Source of the DNA: Mesorhizobium sp. NZP2077
Lineage (GTDB): Bacteria > Pseudomonadota > Alphaproteobacteria > Rhizobiales > Rhizobiaceae
DNA length: 64,000 bases
Direction of reading: 5' to 3'
Assembly: GCF_013170805.1 (NCBI RefSeq)
Contig: NZ_CP051293.1
Location: 4,346,001-4,410,000, forward strand
The stretch's first letter is position 1; every line of letters begins with the position of its first letter. The translations under genes and the position numbers were made by a program. This document shows positions 8,836-16,915 of this stretch, piece by piece. The notes below the pieces were generated by a model. That model ran no database searches and was not told the DNA's origin. It was given only the letters and a program-made list of their open reading frames with translations.

Positions 8836-9447
8836 ATGTCGCTCATCACCACGGTCGAACAGCTTGAGGCACTCTATGGCGTGCCAGGCGAAGCCTCACT
8901 GGTCAAGGAACTCGACCACGTCATTCCCGAATATGCCGCCTTCATCGAAGCCTCGCCCTTTGTCGCGCTGGCCACCAGCGGCCCGGAGGGACTGGATTGT
9001 TCGCCGCGCGGCGATCTCGCCGGCTTCGTGCGCATCGTTGATCCCAAGACGCTGATGATGCCGGACCGGCGCGGCAACAATCGCGCCGATTCGCTACGGA
9101 ACATCATCAGGGATCCGCGTGTCGGCCTCTTGTTCCTGGTGCCGGGCTCCGGCACGACGCTGCGCATCAACGGGCGAGCCCATATCACCACCGATGCCGA
9201 ACTTTGCGCGTCCTTCATGGTCGACGGCAAGGTGGCGCGCTCGGTGACCGTCATCGATATCGATTCAGTCTACTTCCAGTGCGCTCGGGCCATCGTGCGG
9301 TCGGAACTTTGGAATCCGGCCAAACATGTCGATCCGAAATCGCTGCCGACGCCTGGAAAAATCCTGGAAATCACCAGCCGAAAAAACATCGACGGCGAAA
9401 CCTACGACAAGGAATGGCCGGAGCGGGCGAAGAAGACGATGTGGTGA
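8836..9447 (+). CDS. Pyridoxamine 5'-phosphate oxidase family FMN-binding protein
   Basis: A 203-residue protein with the split-barrel flavin fold signature: PFVALATSGPEGLDCSPRGD, then MMPDRRGNNRADSLRNI and a GLLFLVPGSGTTLRINGRA strand. These match the subfamily of PNPOx-like proteins annotated as MSMEG_1061-type. They are probably FMN- or F420-dependent reductases rather than true PNP oxidases. The start is preceded by GGAGACGA. The gene stands between the DUF971 gene and the convergent marR gene. Confidence 0.85.
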   Translation: MSLITTVEQLEALYGVPGEASLVKELDHVIPEYAAFIEASPFVALATSGPEGLDCSPRGDLAGFVRIVDPKTLMMPDRRGNNRADSLRNIIRDPRVGLLFLVPGSGTTLRINGRAHITTDAELCASFMVDGKVARSVTVIDIDSVYFQCARAIVRSELWNPAKHVDPKSLPTPGKILEITSRKNIDGETYDKEWPERAKKTMW

Positions 9448-9471
9448 GCGGACGCCTGGCCGAAACGGCGC

Positions 9472-9924
9472 TTACGCCTCCTTCAGCACCTCATAGATCT
9501 TGCGCATCTGTTCGCCGATCATGTCGCATTGTTCCGGCGTCGACTGGCTCATCGCTTTCTCGATCAGCGCCATATGCACTTTCAGCGCCTGCATCAGCAG
9601 CGCCTCGCCGGCTTCGGTCAAGGTGAGCCGCAGGATGCGCTTGTCCTTCTCATCGCCATCGCGGCGCAGCAGGCCACGCACCTCCAACTGCGGCAACAGC
9701 ATGGTGATGTTGGAGCGGCCGACGAGCAGCTTGCGGGCAAGGTCGTGCTGCGACATGCCGGGATGGCGATAGAGGTTCATCAGCACGTCGAGCTGCGCCG
9801 GCTTCAGGTCCAGCGGCGCGAGTTTCACCGCCAGCGTGCGCTCCAGCACATGGCAGGCGCGCGCCACCGCGACCCAGTTGCGAAAACGCGGGTTGTCCCA
9901 AGGTAACTCTTGTTTATTGTTCAT
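9472..9924 (-). CDS. MarR family transcriptional regulator
   Basis: A 150-residue winged-helix regulator. The recognition region is YRHPGMSQHDLARKLLVGRSNITMLLPQLEVRGLLRRDGDEKDKRIL, with the beta-wing around RDGDEKDKRILRLTLTE. It is divergent from the alpha/beta hydrolase gene, with its start 47 bases from that gene's start, and two identical-spaced palindromes lie in and next to its own start codon, so it very likely represses both itself and the hydrolase. Confidence 0.93.
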   Translation of the reverse strand: MNNKQELPWDNPRFRNWVAVARACHVLERTLAVKLAPLDLKPAQLDVLMNLYRHPGMSQHDLARKLLVGRSNITMLLPQLEVRGLLRRDGDEKDKRILRLTLTEAGEALLMQALKVHMALIEKAMSQSTPEQCDMIGEQMRKIYEVLKEA

Positions 9925-9932
9925 CTTTGAAC
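9919..9932. promoter_or_regulatory. MarR operator candidate 1
   Basis: GTTCA-N4-TGAAC, a perfect inverted repeat that covers the marR start codon. It is repeated 20 bases on (two helical turns) as a second perfect palindrome with the same arms. Two phased palindromes between a regulator and its divergent target strongly suggest the autoregulatory binding sites. Confidence 0.75.
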
Positions 9933-9938
9933 TATTAT

Positions 9939-9952
9939 GTTCATGCTTGAAC
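9939..9952. promoter_or_regulatory. MarR operator candidate 2
   Basis: Second GTTCA-N4-TGAAC palindrome, 20 bases from the first and 20 bases upstream of the hydrolase start codon. It is placed to block the promoter or ribosome access of the divergent hydrolase gene. Confidence 0.75.
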
Positions 9953-9971
9953 GTATGGATGGATTCTCACT

Positions 9972-10937
9972 ATGGCATCAATCGGGCTGAAGGTCATCCG
10001 GAGCGTATTTGGTGCGGCCGAACATATTGCGCCACGCATCAGCGGGCGCGCGGCTTTCGAACTGTTCTGCCGTACGCCGAGCACCAAGGCGCTGACCGAC
10101 GGTGAGCGCCGCGCCATCGGCCGCGCCGCGGAGTTCATGACCGAGGCGCGCCATCATCGGCTGAAGACCAAGACCGGCTGCGTCATGGTGCACGAATTCC
10201 GGCCGGAGTCGGGCAGGGCGGCTGCCGGCACCGTGCTTGTCGTCCATGGCTGGCGTTCGCGCACCGAATATATGCGCGCCTTGATCGAGGGCTATCGTGC
10301 GGCCGGCTACAGGGTCGTTTCCCTTGACCTGCCGGGCCATGGCCATTCGCATGGCCGACACCTGAACATCGTCAATGCGGTCGAGGCCATACGGGTCGCC
10401 GGCGAATGGTTCGGTCCGTTCGTGGCAGCGGTTGGACATTCCTTCGGTGGCGCCGTTGCCGCCAATGCCATCGCCGGTTCGGTCAAGAACATCCCGCCGC
10501 TGGCCGCCAGGCGCCTTGTGCTGATCGCAGCACCGAGCTCCTTGCCGGCGATCTTCGCGGACTTCAGCCGCATGCTCAATGTCGGGCCGCGCTCGCAAGT
10601 CGCCATGGCGGACCGTGTCGAACATCTGTCCGGCCGGCCGCTGCATGAATTCACCGGCGACCGCCAGCTTGCCCAGGCGCCCGTGCCGACCCTGGTCATC
10701 CACGCGCCGGATGATCGCGAAGTGCCGGCCGAGCACGCGAAACGCTACGCTGGCGCTGGCGATCATGTGCGGCTGCACTGGGCCGATGGGCTCGGCCATC
10801 GCCGCATTCTTGCCGACAAGGGTGTGGTCGAACGCGCCGTTGCCTTCGTAGCGGACACCGCGAGCCGTCATTGCTGCATTGAGCCGCAATCCTCGTTCTA
10901 TGCATGTCATTGTCTCAAAAACCGGGACCACTTTTGA
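9972..10937 (+). CDS. Alpha/beta hydrolase (serine hydrolase)
   Basis: A 321-residue protein with the oxyanion-side motif VVHGWRSR, the nucleophile elbow GHSFGG (serine about residue 158), an acid in HAPDDREVP and the catalytic His in GLGHRRIL. It probably cleaves an ester or amide; the substrate is unknown. It is divergent from the MarR gene. The last dozen or so codons are read through a dispersed palindromic repeat at 10901-10947, so the C-terminus has been altered by insertion of that repeat or by loss of an earlier stop. Confidence 0.88.
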   Translation: MASIGLKVIRSVFGAAEHIAPRISGRAAFELFCRTPSTKALTDGERRAIGRAAEFMTEARHHRLKTKTGCVMVHEFRPESGRAAAGTVLVVHGWRSRTEYMRALIEGYRAAGYRVVSLDLPGHGHSHGRHLNIVNAVEAIRVAGEWFGPFVAAVGHSFGGAVAANAIAGSVKNIPPLAARRLVLIAAPSSLPAIFADFSRMLNVGPRSQVAMADRVEHLSGRPLHEFTGDRQLAQAPVPTLVIHAPDDREVPAEHAKRYAGAGDHVRLHWADGLGHRRILADKGVVERAVAFVADTASRHCCIEPQSSFYACHCLKNRDHF

Positions 10938-10947
10938 GCGACATGCA
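10901..10947. repeat. Dispersed palindromic repeat, copy 1
   Basis: A 47-base imperfect palindrome that begins TGCATGTC and ends GACATGCA, with inner arms CTCAAAA and TTTTGAG. A second copy is at 16846-16891. It covers the last codons and stop of the hydrolase gene and lies between it and the convergent rhodanese gene. I recognise this kind of element as a common intergenic repeat of Mesorhizobium genomes. Confidence 0.8.
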
Positions 10948-10952
10948 TGGGG

Positions 10953-11348
10953 CTATTTCTTCTTCTCGCCGGGCTCGACGGGCAGTCCGGCCGCCTTCCA
11001 GGCGGTGTAGCCGCCAAGGATGTGCTTGACCGGCGCAAGTCCCATATCCTGCGCCGTCTTGGTGGCCAGCGCTGAGCGCCAGCCGCCGGCGCAGAAGAAA
11101 ACAAAACTCTTGCCCGAGGCAAAGAACGGCTTGTGATACGGACTTTCGGGATCGATCCAGAATTCCAGCATGCCGCGGGTGACATGTTTGGCGCCGGGGA
11201 TTTTCCCGTCGCGCTCCACCTCGCGCGGATCGCGCAGGTCGACGAAGATTGTACCTTCGTCGTCGAGCAATCCGGACGCTTCCTCCGGTGAAACCACTTC
11301 GATCTCGGCGTTGGCTTCGTCCAGCAGTTCGCGATACCCCTTTTTCAC
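10953..11348 (-). CDS. Rhodanese-like sulfurtransferase
   Basis: A single rhodanese domain of 131 residues. The active-site loop is CAGGWRS with the cysteine at residue 86; upstream are the typical VDLRDPREVERDGKIPGA and the LGGYTAWKAAGLPV ending. It transfers sulfane sulfur from a donor to a thiol or cyanide acceptor in the cytoplasm. I chose the GTG at 11348, which follows GGAGG by nine bases; a longer frame from 11402 has an unlikely N-terminus. Convergent with the hydrolase gene. Confidence 0.85.
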   Translation of the reverse strand: MKKGYRELLDEANAEIEVVSPEEASGLLDDEGTIFVDLRDPREVERDGKIPGAKHVTRGMLEFWIDPESPYHKPFFASGKSFVFFCAGGWRSALATKTAQDMGLAPVKHILGGYTAWKAAGLPVEPGEKKK

Positions 11349-11646
11349 CCTCTCGTCCCTCCCGGCCGCCACTTGGTTTGCGGCAGGTCGAATTTCGAGC
11401 ACAACGGCCGGCGTTTGTCACGCCGCACCAGTAGGCCATTGTCCGGCAGGCAGTCGTTGCCGCGGCCATGCATCCACGGCAGCCGTCACGATGTTGTGAA
11501 ACCGTTCTGCAACAGGCTTGCCGAAATTTATGAAAGCTTAACGAAATCGGTATGAATCGGTATAGTCACGCCTTACATCCGCCATGCGGTGAGCGAGACG
11601 TCTAGCGTGCGGAACGGGAACCGGTTGCGACCGGAGCGGGTGATCC

Positions 11647-13527
11647 ATGAAATTCCTCGGTAAAAATGCAACCGCAATGCCGCTGATGGCGATCGCGGTA
11701 ACGCTCGCCCTGGGCGCGCCCCAGGCAGGCGCGCAAGGGCTGTTCGACATGCTGTTCGGCGGCGGCATCAAGCACCAGCCGGAGGGCGAGTTTCCGCCTC
11801 CTCCACCGAAGCACAGACCCAAAGCCCCGGCCGGTGGCGGCGGTGTGAAGATCAGCGGCCCGTCCTACTACACCTACAAGGCCGACAAGCTGGTGCGCGT
11901 CGACTTCTCGACGCTGTCCACGGCACCGCAGCCAGCGACGGCGCAGGACGCCGCGTTCGTTCCGTCGGCAACAGGGGCTGCTTTCCATGACGCCATTGCC
12001 GGTCTCAGCGACTATGAACTCTACGCGGAACCCGACATCGCCAAGGCATTGATCGCCTACTACTCGGCCAATCCGGATTTCATCTGGGTGAACGGAACCA
12101 GCCCCAACAGCCGCGCGCAGGACGCGGTGCGCGTGCTTGGCGAGGCAGCGAGCTATGGCCTGACGCCCGCCGACTATACGGTCGAAGTGCCCGCCACCAG
12201 CGCGTCGTCGTCCGACACCAATGCGCAAGTGAAAGAGTTCGTCCGCTTCGAGATGGCGCTGTCGGCCCGGGTGCTGCGCTATGCCCGTGATGCCCAGAAC
12301 GGCCGCGTCGATCCCAACCGGATGACCGGTTACTATGATTTCCCGGCAAAGCCGATCGACCTGGTGGGCGTGCTGAAGACATTGGCGCATACGCAGGAAG
12401 TGCGCACCTATCTCGAATCGCGCCATCCGCAGAATGCTGAATACCAGGCGCTGCGCGTTGAGTTGGAATCGCTGCAGGCGAGCGCCGAAAACGAGATCGT
12501 CGTCGATCCCAAGCTGCTGCTGAAGCCGGGCGAAACCAGCCCGGAACTGCCGAAGCTGCTGACGCTGATCGCACGCAGTCTCGATGACGACATGGGCGGC
12601 ACCTATGGCGAGATGCTGTCGCGGCTGGCGACCAGCGAGGTCTACGTCCCCGAACTGGTTCCGCTGATCAAGGCGGTGCAGGTGAAGGAAGGCATGAAGG
12701 GCGACGGCGTCATCGGTCCGCGCACCGTTGCCTTGCTGGCCGGCACGTCGAAGGCCGACAGGCTGCTCAAGGTGCAGGTGGCGCTGGAGGAACTGCGTTG
12801 GCTGCCTTCCGATCTCGGCAGCCCGCGCGTCTTCATCAACCAGCCGGCGTTCACCGCCAGCTACATCGACAATGGCCAGGAGCAGTTGAAGACGCGCGCC
12901 GTCGTCGGCCGGGTCACCAACCAGACGGCTTTCTTCTACGACCAGATCAAGCAGGTCGACTTCCATCCCTATTGGGGCGTGCCGCAGTCGATCATCGTCA
13001 ACGAGATGCTGCCCAGGTTGCGCAGCGATCCCGGCTATCTTGACCGGGCCGGCTACGAGGTGACGGATGCGCGCGGCAAGCGCATTCCGTCGTCGGCGGT
13101 CAACTGGGGCGCTTATGGCGCCAACATTCCCTACAATGTGCGCCAGCAGCCGAGCGAGGCCAATGCGCTGGGCGAGTTGAAGATCCTGTTCCCCAACAAG
13201 CACGCGATCTACATGCACGACACGCCGCAGAAATCGTTCTTCAAGCAGGATATGCGGGCGCTCAGCCATGGCTGCGTGCGCCTGCAGGATCCGCGCGGCA
13301 TGGCGGCGGCCGTGCTTGGCACCTCGGTCGACTATATCGCCGAGAAGCTGAAGCACGGACATTCGACCGAGGACGTGACGCGCAAGATCCCGGTCTATGT
13401 CGCCTATTTCACCGCATGGCCCGACATGTCCGGCAAGGTCGAGTATTTCAACGACGTCTACGACCGCGATTCGCGGCTGAAGCAGGCCCTGGACGCCACC
13501 GAGGCGGTTCGTTCGCCGTCGAGCTGA
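11647..13527 (+). CDS. L,D-transpeptidase (YcbB/YkuD family), periplasmic
   Basis: A 626-residue exported protein with a signal peptide ending near AGAQG, a proline-rich linker, an amidase-like or scaffold region, a peptidoglycan-binding segment (VKEGMKGDGVIGPRTVALL, about residue 345) and a C-terminal YkuD catalytic domain. The active-site motif SHGCVRLQDP has its cysteine at residue 543. It forms 3-3 cross-links in peptidoglycan, a major cross-link in rhizobia. The size and domain order match the long YcbB class. A strong terminator follows. Confidence 0.93.
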   Translation: MKFLGKNATAMPLMAIAVTLALGAPQAGAQGLFDMLFGGGIKHQPEGEFPPPPPKHRPKAPAGGGGVKISGPSYYTYKADKLVRVDFSTLSTAPQPATAQDAAFVPSATGAAFHDAIAGLSDYELYAEPDIAKALIAYYSANPDFIWVNGTSPNSRAQDAVRVLGEAASYGLTPADYTVEVPATSASSSDTNAQVKEFVRFEMALSARVLRYARDAQNGRVDPNRMTGYYDFPAKPIDLVGVLKTLAHTQEVRTYLESRHPQNAEYQALRVELESLQASAENEIVVDPKLLLKPGETSPELPKLLTLIARSLDDDMGGTYGEMLSRLATSEVYVPELVPLIKAVQVKEGMKGDGVIGPRTVALLAGTSKADRLLKVQVALEELRWLPSDLGSPRVFINQPAFTASYIDNGQEQLKTRAVVGRVTNQTAFFYDQIKQVDFHPYWGVPQSIIVNEMLPRLRSDPGYLDRAGYEVTDARGKRIPSSAVNWGAYGANIPYNVRQQPSEANALGELKILFPNKHAIYMHDTPQKSFFKQDMRALSHGCVRLQDPRGMAAAVLGTSVDYIAEKLKHGHSTEDVTRKIPVYVAYFTAWPDMSGKVEYFNDVYDRDSRLKQALDATEAVRSPSS

Positions 13528-13548
13528 GCGCAGCATTTTCGCATCTGG

Positions 13549-13582
13549 AGCGGTTCAACGTCCGATCGTTGAACTGCTTTTT
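13549..13582 (+). terminator. Rho-independent terminator of the L,D-transpeptidase gene
   Basis: A 12-base stem (AGCGGTTCAACG paired with CGTTGAACTGCT, one G-U pair), 6-base loop, then a T run. It starts 22 bases after the stop codon and overlaps the stop end of the convergent gene. Confidence 0.85.
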
Positions 13583-14057
13583 ATCGTTCCGACAGAGGAC
13601 GCCGGAAACCGGCGTCCCGACCGGCAATCAGCCAGTAGATGAGCCCTGCAACAAGGCCGGCAGCAGCGATGATGCCGATGTCGGCCCAGCGCTCCGGATT
13701 CATGTCCTCGGTCGGAGTAGGCCAGATCAGGAAGAAGCCGCCGGCCGCAGCCGCCGCGCCAAAGAGCATGTGCAGCAGGACATTGCGCAACGAAAAGAAT
13801 TCGGCAATCAGCGCGAAGATCAGGGTCTGCAATCCCGTTATGACGATTGTCACGAAGTATATGAACATGCCGAGTGGTGGCACCACCAGCGCCGCGAGCG
13901 GCGTGACGACGGCAAAGCCGAAATACTCAGGCGCGTTGGGCAGGGCACTGAGCGTGGCGTAGATTGCCACCACGGCGATCAGTCCGACCAGCACGGCCAC
14001 AAGATAGCCGGCTAACATCATCAATATACGTTTAATCACGTGTTTTGCCGTCGCCAT
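13581..14057 (-). CDS. Integral membrane hypothetical protein
   Basis: A 158-residue protein with four predicted membrane segments: ILMMLAGYLVAVLVGLIAVV, a second from FAVVTPLAALVVPPLGMFIY, a third ITGLQTLIFALIAEFF to LLHMLFGAAAAAGGFFLIW, and IGIIAAAGLVAGLIYWLIAG near the end. No known family is recognised; similar short membrane proteins are common in rhizobia. The ATG at 14057 follows GGGGG by seven bases; two other ATGs upstream are possible. Confidence 0.75.
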   Translation of the reverse strand: MATAKHVIKRILMMLAGYLVAVLVGLIAVVAIYATLSALPNAPEYFGFAVVTPLAALVVPPLGMFIYFVTIVITGLQTLIFALIAEFFSLRNVLLHMLFGAAAAAGGFFLIWPTPTEDMNPERWADIGIIAAAGLVAGLIYWLIAGRDAGFRRPLSER

Positions 14058-14175
14058 GCCCATACCCCCGTCCGGCGCACTCAACCAGTCCAGTCAGCCA
14101 TCAAAGCACGGCTGACGCAAGGGGAGGCACAAGCGGGCTGCTTTGGCGGCTTTCGTGGATCACGAAGCAGTCTGA

Positions 14176-14916
14176 TCAGGCGCCGCCACACAGATGTTCC
14201 GAATCCGGCAGGGCCCAACTGCCCTTGGCGACCAGGTCGAGGGCGTAAAAAACTCGGCCGCGGTCGTCGTCTTTGGGGCAATCCCTGGGAATGGCGATCA
14301 GGCACATCTCGACGGGTTCGCCGACCTTCGAGGCGACGAGGCCAGGCTCGCGATCATAGGAGACAGACCCGCCGCCATTGGTGAAGGTGGCTGCGCTGCC
14401 GCCCTCAGGCGGGGCCGTTTCCAGCGGGTCGTCTCCAAGCCGCGTGGTCAGCGTCTTGATATGCGTGGTCGCACATTGCCCGACGGCCGAGGGCAGGGGC
14501 TGATCGCGGTTGTCGGGGTTGCGCGCAGCGGCATCCAGCGCCTTCTTGCCGATCAGCGCGATGTTATAATCCTGCACCCATGAAGGCGCATTGCCATAGG
14601 TCTGCAAAGCGTTGTTGAGCGCGCTGACGATGCAGGCCGTATCGCCCTTGCAGGCGTTGCGGTCGGCAATCAGCCCGCGGGCAATCTTGCGCTTGTCGCC
14701 GCCGAATGCCGGCTCGAAATCCTTGTAGGCCTTGGCAACCAGCAGATCGATGGCCGACAGCTGCGGATCTGCGCAGATAGCCTTCTCCGCCGGCAGGCTT
14801 GCCTTGGCGCAGTCGAAGGACGGCCCCTCGGCCCGCGCCGGCGCGGCTCCAAGGATGCTGCCGGCCAAAATGGTAGCAAGCACCAGCATGACATCGGTTC
14901 GAACGGAAAATCGCAT
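14176..14916 (-). CDS. LprI-like (DUF1311) periplasmic protein
   Basis: A 246-residue protein with a signal peptide (MRFSVRTDVMLVLATILAGS, cleavage near ARAEG). The mature N-terminus carries the DUF1311/LprI pattern: FDCAKASLPAEKAICADPQLSAIDLLVAKAY and IADRNACKGDTACI, four cysteines in two predicted disulfides. Some members inhibit lysozyme. The C-terminal half (CATTHIKTLTTRLGDD onward) has two further cysteines and is not recognised. The start is supported by GGGGGC upstream. Confidence 0.78.
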   Translation of the reverse strand: MRFSVRTDVMLVLATILAGSILGAAPARAEGPSFDCAKASLPAEKAICADPQLSAIDLLVAKAYKDFEPAFGGDKRKIARGLIADRNACKGDTACIVSALNNALQTYGNAPSWVQDYNIALIGKKALDAAARNPDNRDQPLPSAVGQCATTHIKTLTTRLGDDPLETAPPEGGSAATFTNGGGSVSYDREPGLVASKVGEPVEMCLIAIPRDCPKDDDRGRVFYALDLVAKGSWALPDSEHLCGGA

Positions 14917-15039
14917 GACGGCCCCCAAGCCAACAGGCGCTGCCCCGCGCCTGACATGCATATCATACTCCAAGGATGGACATTTTGCGGCGGGGCCGGC
15001 TAGCGATCGAAGCGTCCGGTGAAATGTCCGCCGAGGCGT

Positions 15040-15297
15040 CTATTTTGGCTCGGCTGTCACCGGATCATAGGTGATCTCGACCTTCGCCTTGTCCGAGGTG
15101 TAGTAGGTGACGGTGTAGGCGTCTTTGTCCCAGTCGACCTCTTTCACATAGCGAAAGCCGTCGCGCTGCTCGACCTTGGCGAGGATCTCCGACAGCTTCT
15201 TGGCATTGGGCGGCGGCAGAGGCGCTTCATCCGCGGCAAAGGCCGGCCCCGCGGCGATAAGAACGGCGACGCTGGTCACCAGCAGAACTCTGGACAT
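15040..15297 (-). CDS. Small periplasmic PepSY-like protein
   Basis: An 85-residue protein with a signal peptide (MSRVLLVTSVAVLIAAGPAFA). The 64-residue mature part, with ILAKVEQRDGFRYVKEVDWD and a YTVTYYTSDKAKVEITYDP strand pair, looks like a single PepSY-type domain. PepSY domains often inhibit or chaperone peptidases or sense signals in the periplasm. The role here is unknown. Confidence 0.75.
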   Translation of the reverse strand: MSRVLLVTSVAVLIAAGPAFAADEAPLPPPNAKKLSEILAKVEQRDGFRYVKEVDWDKDAYTVTYYTSDKAKVEITYDPVTAEPK

Positions 15298-15480
15298 GGC
15301 TTTCCCTCAAGTTTCGGTCGACAGAAACTCGTTGGTGCTCCGGTTTGTTCGGTATCTGAAATGCGGGACCATTCAGTCCATCGATTTGCAGATGCCCGGA
15401 AGAAAAAATCCGCCAAAAAACCACGATGCGCCGCTTCACTATTCGTTGCCATATTGCTGGCGGTTCACTTGGGGGTCCAT

Positions 15481-15753
15481 ATGCGCACGCGTCATGTCGT
15501 CATGCTTGCACTGTCAGTGCTTTCCATCCCGGCCGTTTCCATGCCCGTGCAGAAAGCCAGGGCGCTGGAACCTGAAAAATACACGGTCTACTGCGCGAAC
15601 GACCACATCGAAGTGTCGTTCTGGGATCTCGACCAGATGAAGGTGCGGAACGGCTCCGACGTCTGCCAGTTCCAGAGCTATACGAGCTACAGCAGCGCGC
15701 TGAATTTCGCCCAGAAGAATTTTGGTGGGGAAGGGGCGAGTTGTAGTTGCTAG
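15481..15753 (+). CDS. Small secreted hypothetical protein
   Basis: A 90-residue protein with a signal peptide (MRTRHVVMLALSVLSIPAVS). The mature part has four cysteines (VYCAND, DVCQF and the terminal SCSC). The start at 15481 has GGGGG five bases upstream. A much longer frame exists upstream but it lacks coding character. No family is recognised. Confidence 0.65.
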   Translation: MRTRHVVMLALSVLSIPAVSMPVQKARALEPEKYTVYCANDHIEVSFWDLDQMKVRNGSDVCQFQSYTSYSSALNFAQKNFGGEGASCSC

Positions 15754-15789
15754 CGGTGCTGGCCTTGAGTGCATTTTCAGGAAGGTAGA

Positions 15790-15864
15790 TGGTGGGCGAT
15801 GCAGGGATTGAACCTGCGACCCCACCCGTGTGAAGGGTGTGCTCTCCCGCTGAGCTAATCGCCC
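15790..15864 (-). tRNA. tRNA-Val(CAC)
   Basis: A 75-base cloverleaf read on the minus strand: acceptor GGGCGAT paired with ATCGCCC, anticodon loop TTCACAC with anticodon CAC, T arm with GGTTCAATCCC and an encoded CCA end. It lies between the small secreted protein gene and gph. Confidence 0.96.
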
Positions 15865-16002
15865 GCTCGTTGCCCGAAGGCCAAGCGAGCCGCGATATAA
15901 GGGAGGCAGGCCGGTTGAGTCAAGGCGCTGTCTGGCGTTCTTCCGAGGACCGGATTGCCGCACTTTCGAGTCTGTTTCCGGCGGGACGCCGGCCGCGTCC
16001 GA

Positions 16003-16689
16003 TCAGTATCCTGCGGCGGCGTTGATCAGCTTCTCCGCCAGATCCAGCGTCAGCGCGTCGAAATGCGAAATCACCGCCGAGGGCTCGAATTCACGGACAT
16101 GGCGGTCGGTGTAGCCGAAATCGACGGCGACGACGGGAATGCCGGCAGCCTTGGCGGTGTCGATGTCGGTTTGCGAATCGCCGACCATCAGCGCGCGGTG
16201 CGGATCGCCGCCGGCCCGTTTGATGGTTTCTATCAGGTGGCGCGGATCGGGCTTGCGGAACGCGAACGTGTCCTGGCCGGCGATCGCGGCGAAATGCCTG
16301 GTCAGGCCGAGCGCTTCGATCAACGCCAGCGAGTTGGCCTCGTATTTGTTGGTGCAGATAGCCAGGAGATAGCCCGCCTTCTCGAAGCGTGCGATCGCCT
16401 CGGTGACGCCGGGGTAGGGACGGGATTTGCCGGGAATGTTGTCGGTGTAGTGATCGAGGAACAGTTTTAGCAGCCGGTCATGTTCGTCGACATCGAGCAA
16501 GCGCTGCTGGGCGGCGTGCGCCCGCTCTATCATCACCCGGCCGCCATGGCCGACGAAGCGCTTGAAGCCGGCTTCGTCGACGGCCTGGAGTTCGCTGGCG
16601 GCAAGGCTGTGGTTGAGGCTGTCGAGCAGGTCCGGCGCCGTGTCAACAAGCGTTCCGTCGAGGTCGAACACGATGATCGGGCCGGTCAT
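16003..16689 (-). CDS. gph: Phosphoglycolate phosphatase
   Basis: A 228-residue HAD-superfamily hydrolase. Motif I is VFDLDGTLVDTAPDL (residues 6-20, nucleophile D8), motif II CTNKYE, motif III lysine in FRKPDP, and motif IV VGDSQTDIDTAKAAG. It dephosphorylates 2-phosphoglycolate made by DNA repair or oxygenase activity. The ATG at 16689 fits the family start; a longer frame upstream is non-homologous. It is divergent from rpiA. Confidence 0.92.
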   Translation of the reverse strand: MTGPIIVFDLDGTLVDTAPDLLDSLNHSLAASELQAVDEAGFKRFVGHGGRVMIERAHAAQQRLLDVDEHDRLLKLFLDHYTDNIPGKSRPYPGVTEAIARFEKAGYLLAICTNKYEANSLALIEALGLTRHFAAIAGQDTFAFRKPDPRHLIETIKRAGGDPHRALMVGDSQTDIDTAKAAGIPVVAVDFGYTDRHVREFEPSAVISHFDALTLDLAEKLINAAAGY

Positions 16690-16845
16690 GATCCATCCTG
16701 CGCAGGTTTGTGCATCGGCAGGCGATAGCGGCTGCGGCGCGTCAAGGCAAGCAGAGCGGTGGATGGCGGCCCAAGGGCTTTGACCACGGTCAAAGGCTTT
16801 GACCCGGCCGGCAAAAATGCTAGGAGCCCGGACCACTCAGTTTCA

Positions 16846-16891
16846 TGCATGTCGTTTTCCCAAAACCGAGGTCACATTTGGGCGACATGCA
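16846..16891. repeat. Dispersed palindromic repeat, copy 2
   Basis: A 46-base imperfect palindrome beginning TGCATGTCG and ending CGACATGCA, with inner arms CCCAAA and TTTGGG. It is the same element as the copy at 10901-10947. It ends 24 bases before the rpiA start codon, so it lies in the promoter or 5' untranslated region of rpiA and could fold in the mRNA. Confidence 0.85.
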
Positions 16892-16915
16892 TTAGGTTCC
16901 GGGGCAGCAAGCGGC

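Noticed and set aside
11602..13536. A 644-codon minus-strand open frame
   Set aside because: It is the antisense of the L,D-transpeptidase gene, which has a signal peptide and a full YkuD motif. The antisense frame has the Arg/His/Gln-rich look of high-GC shadow frames.
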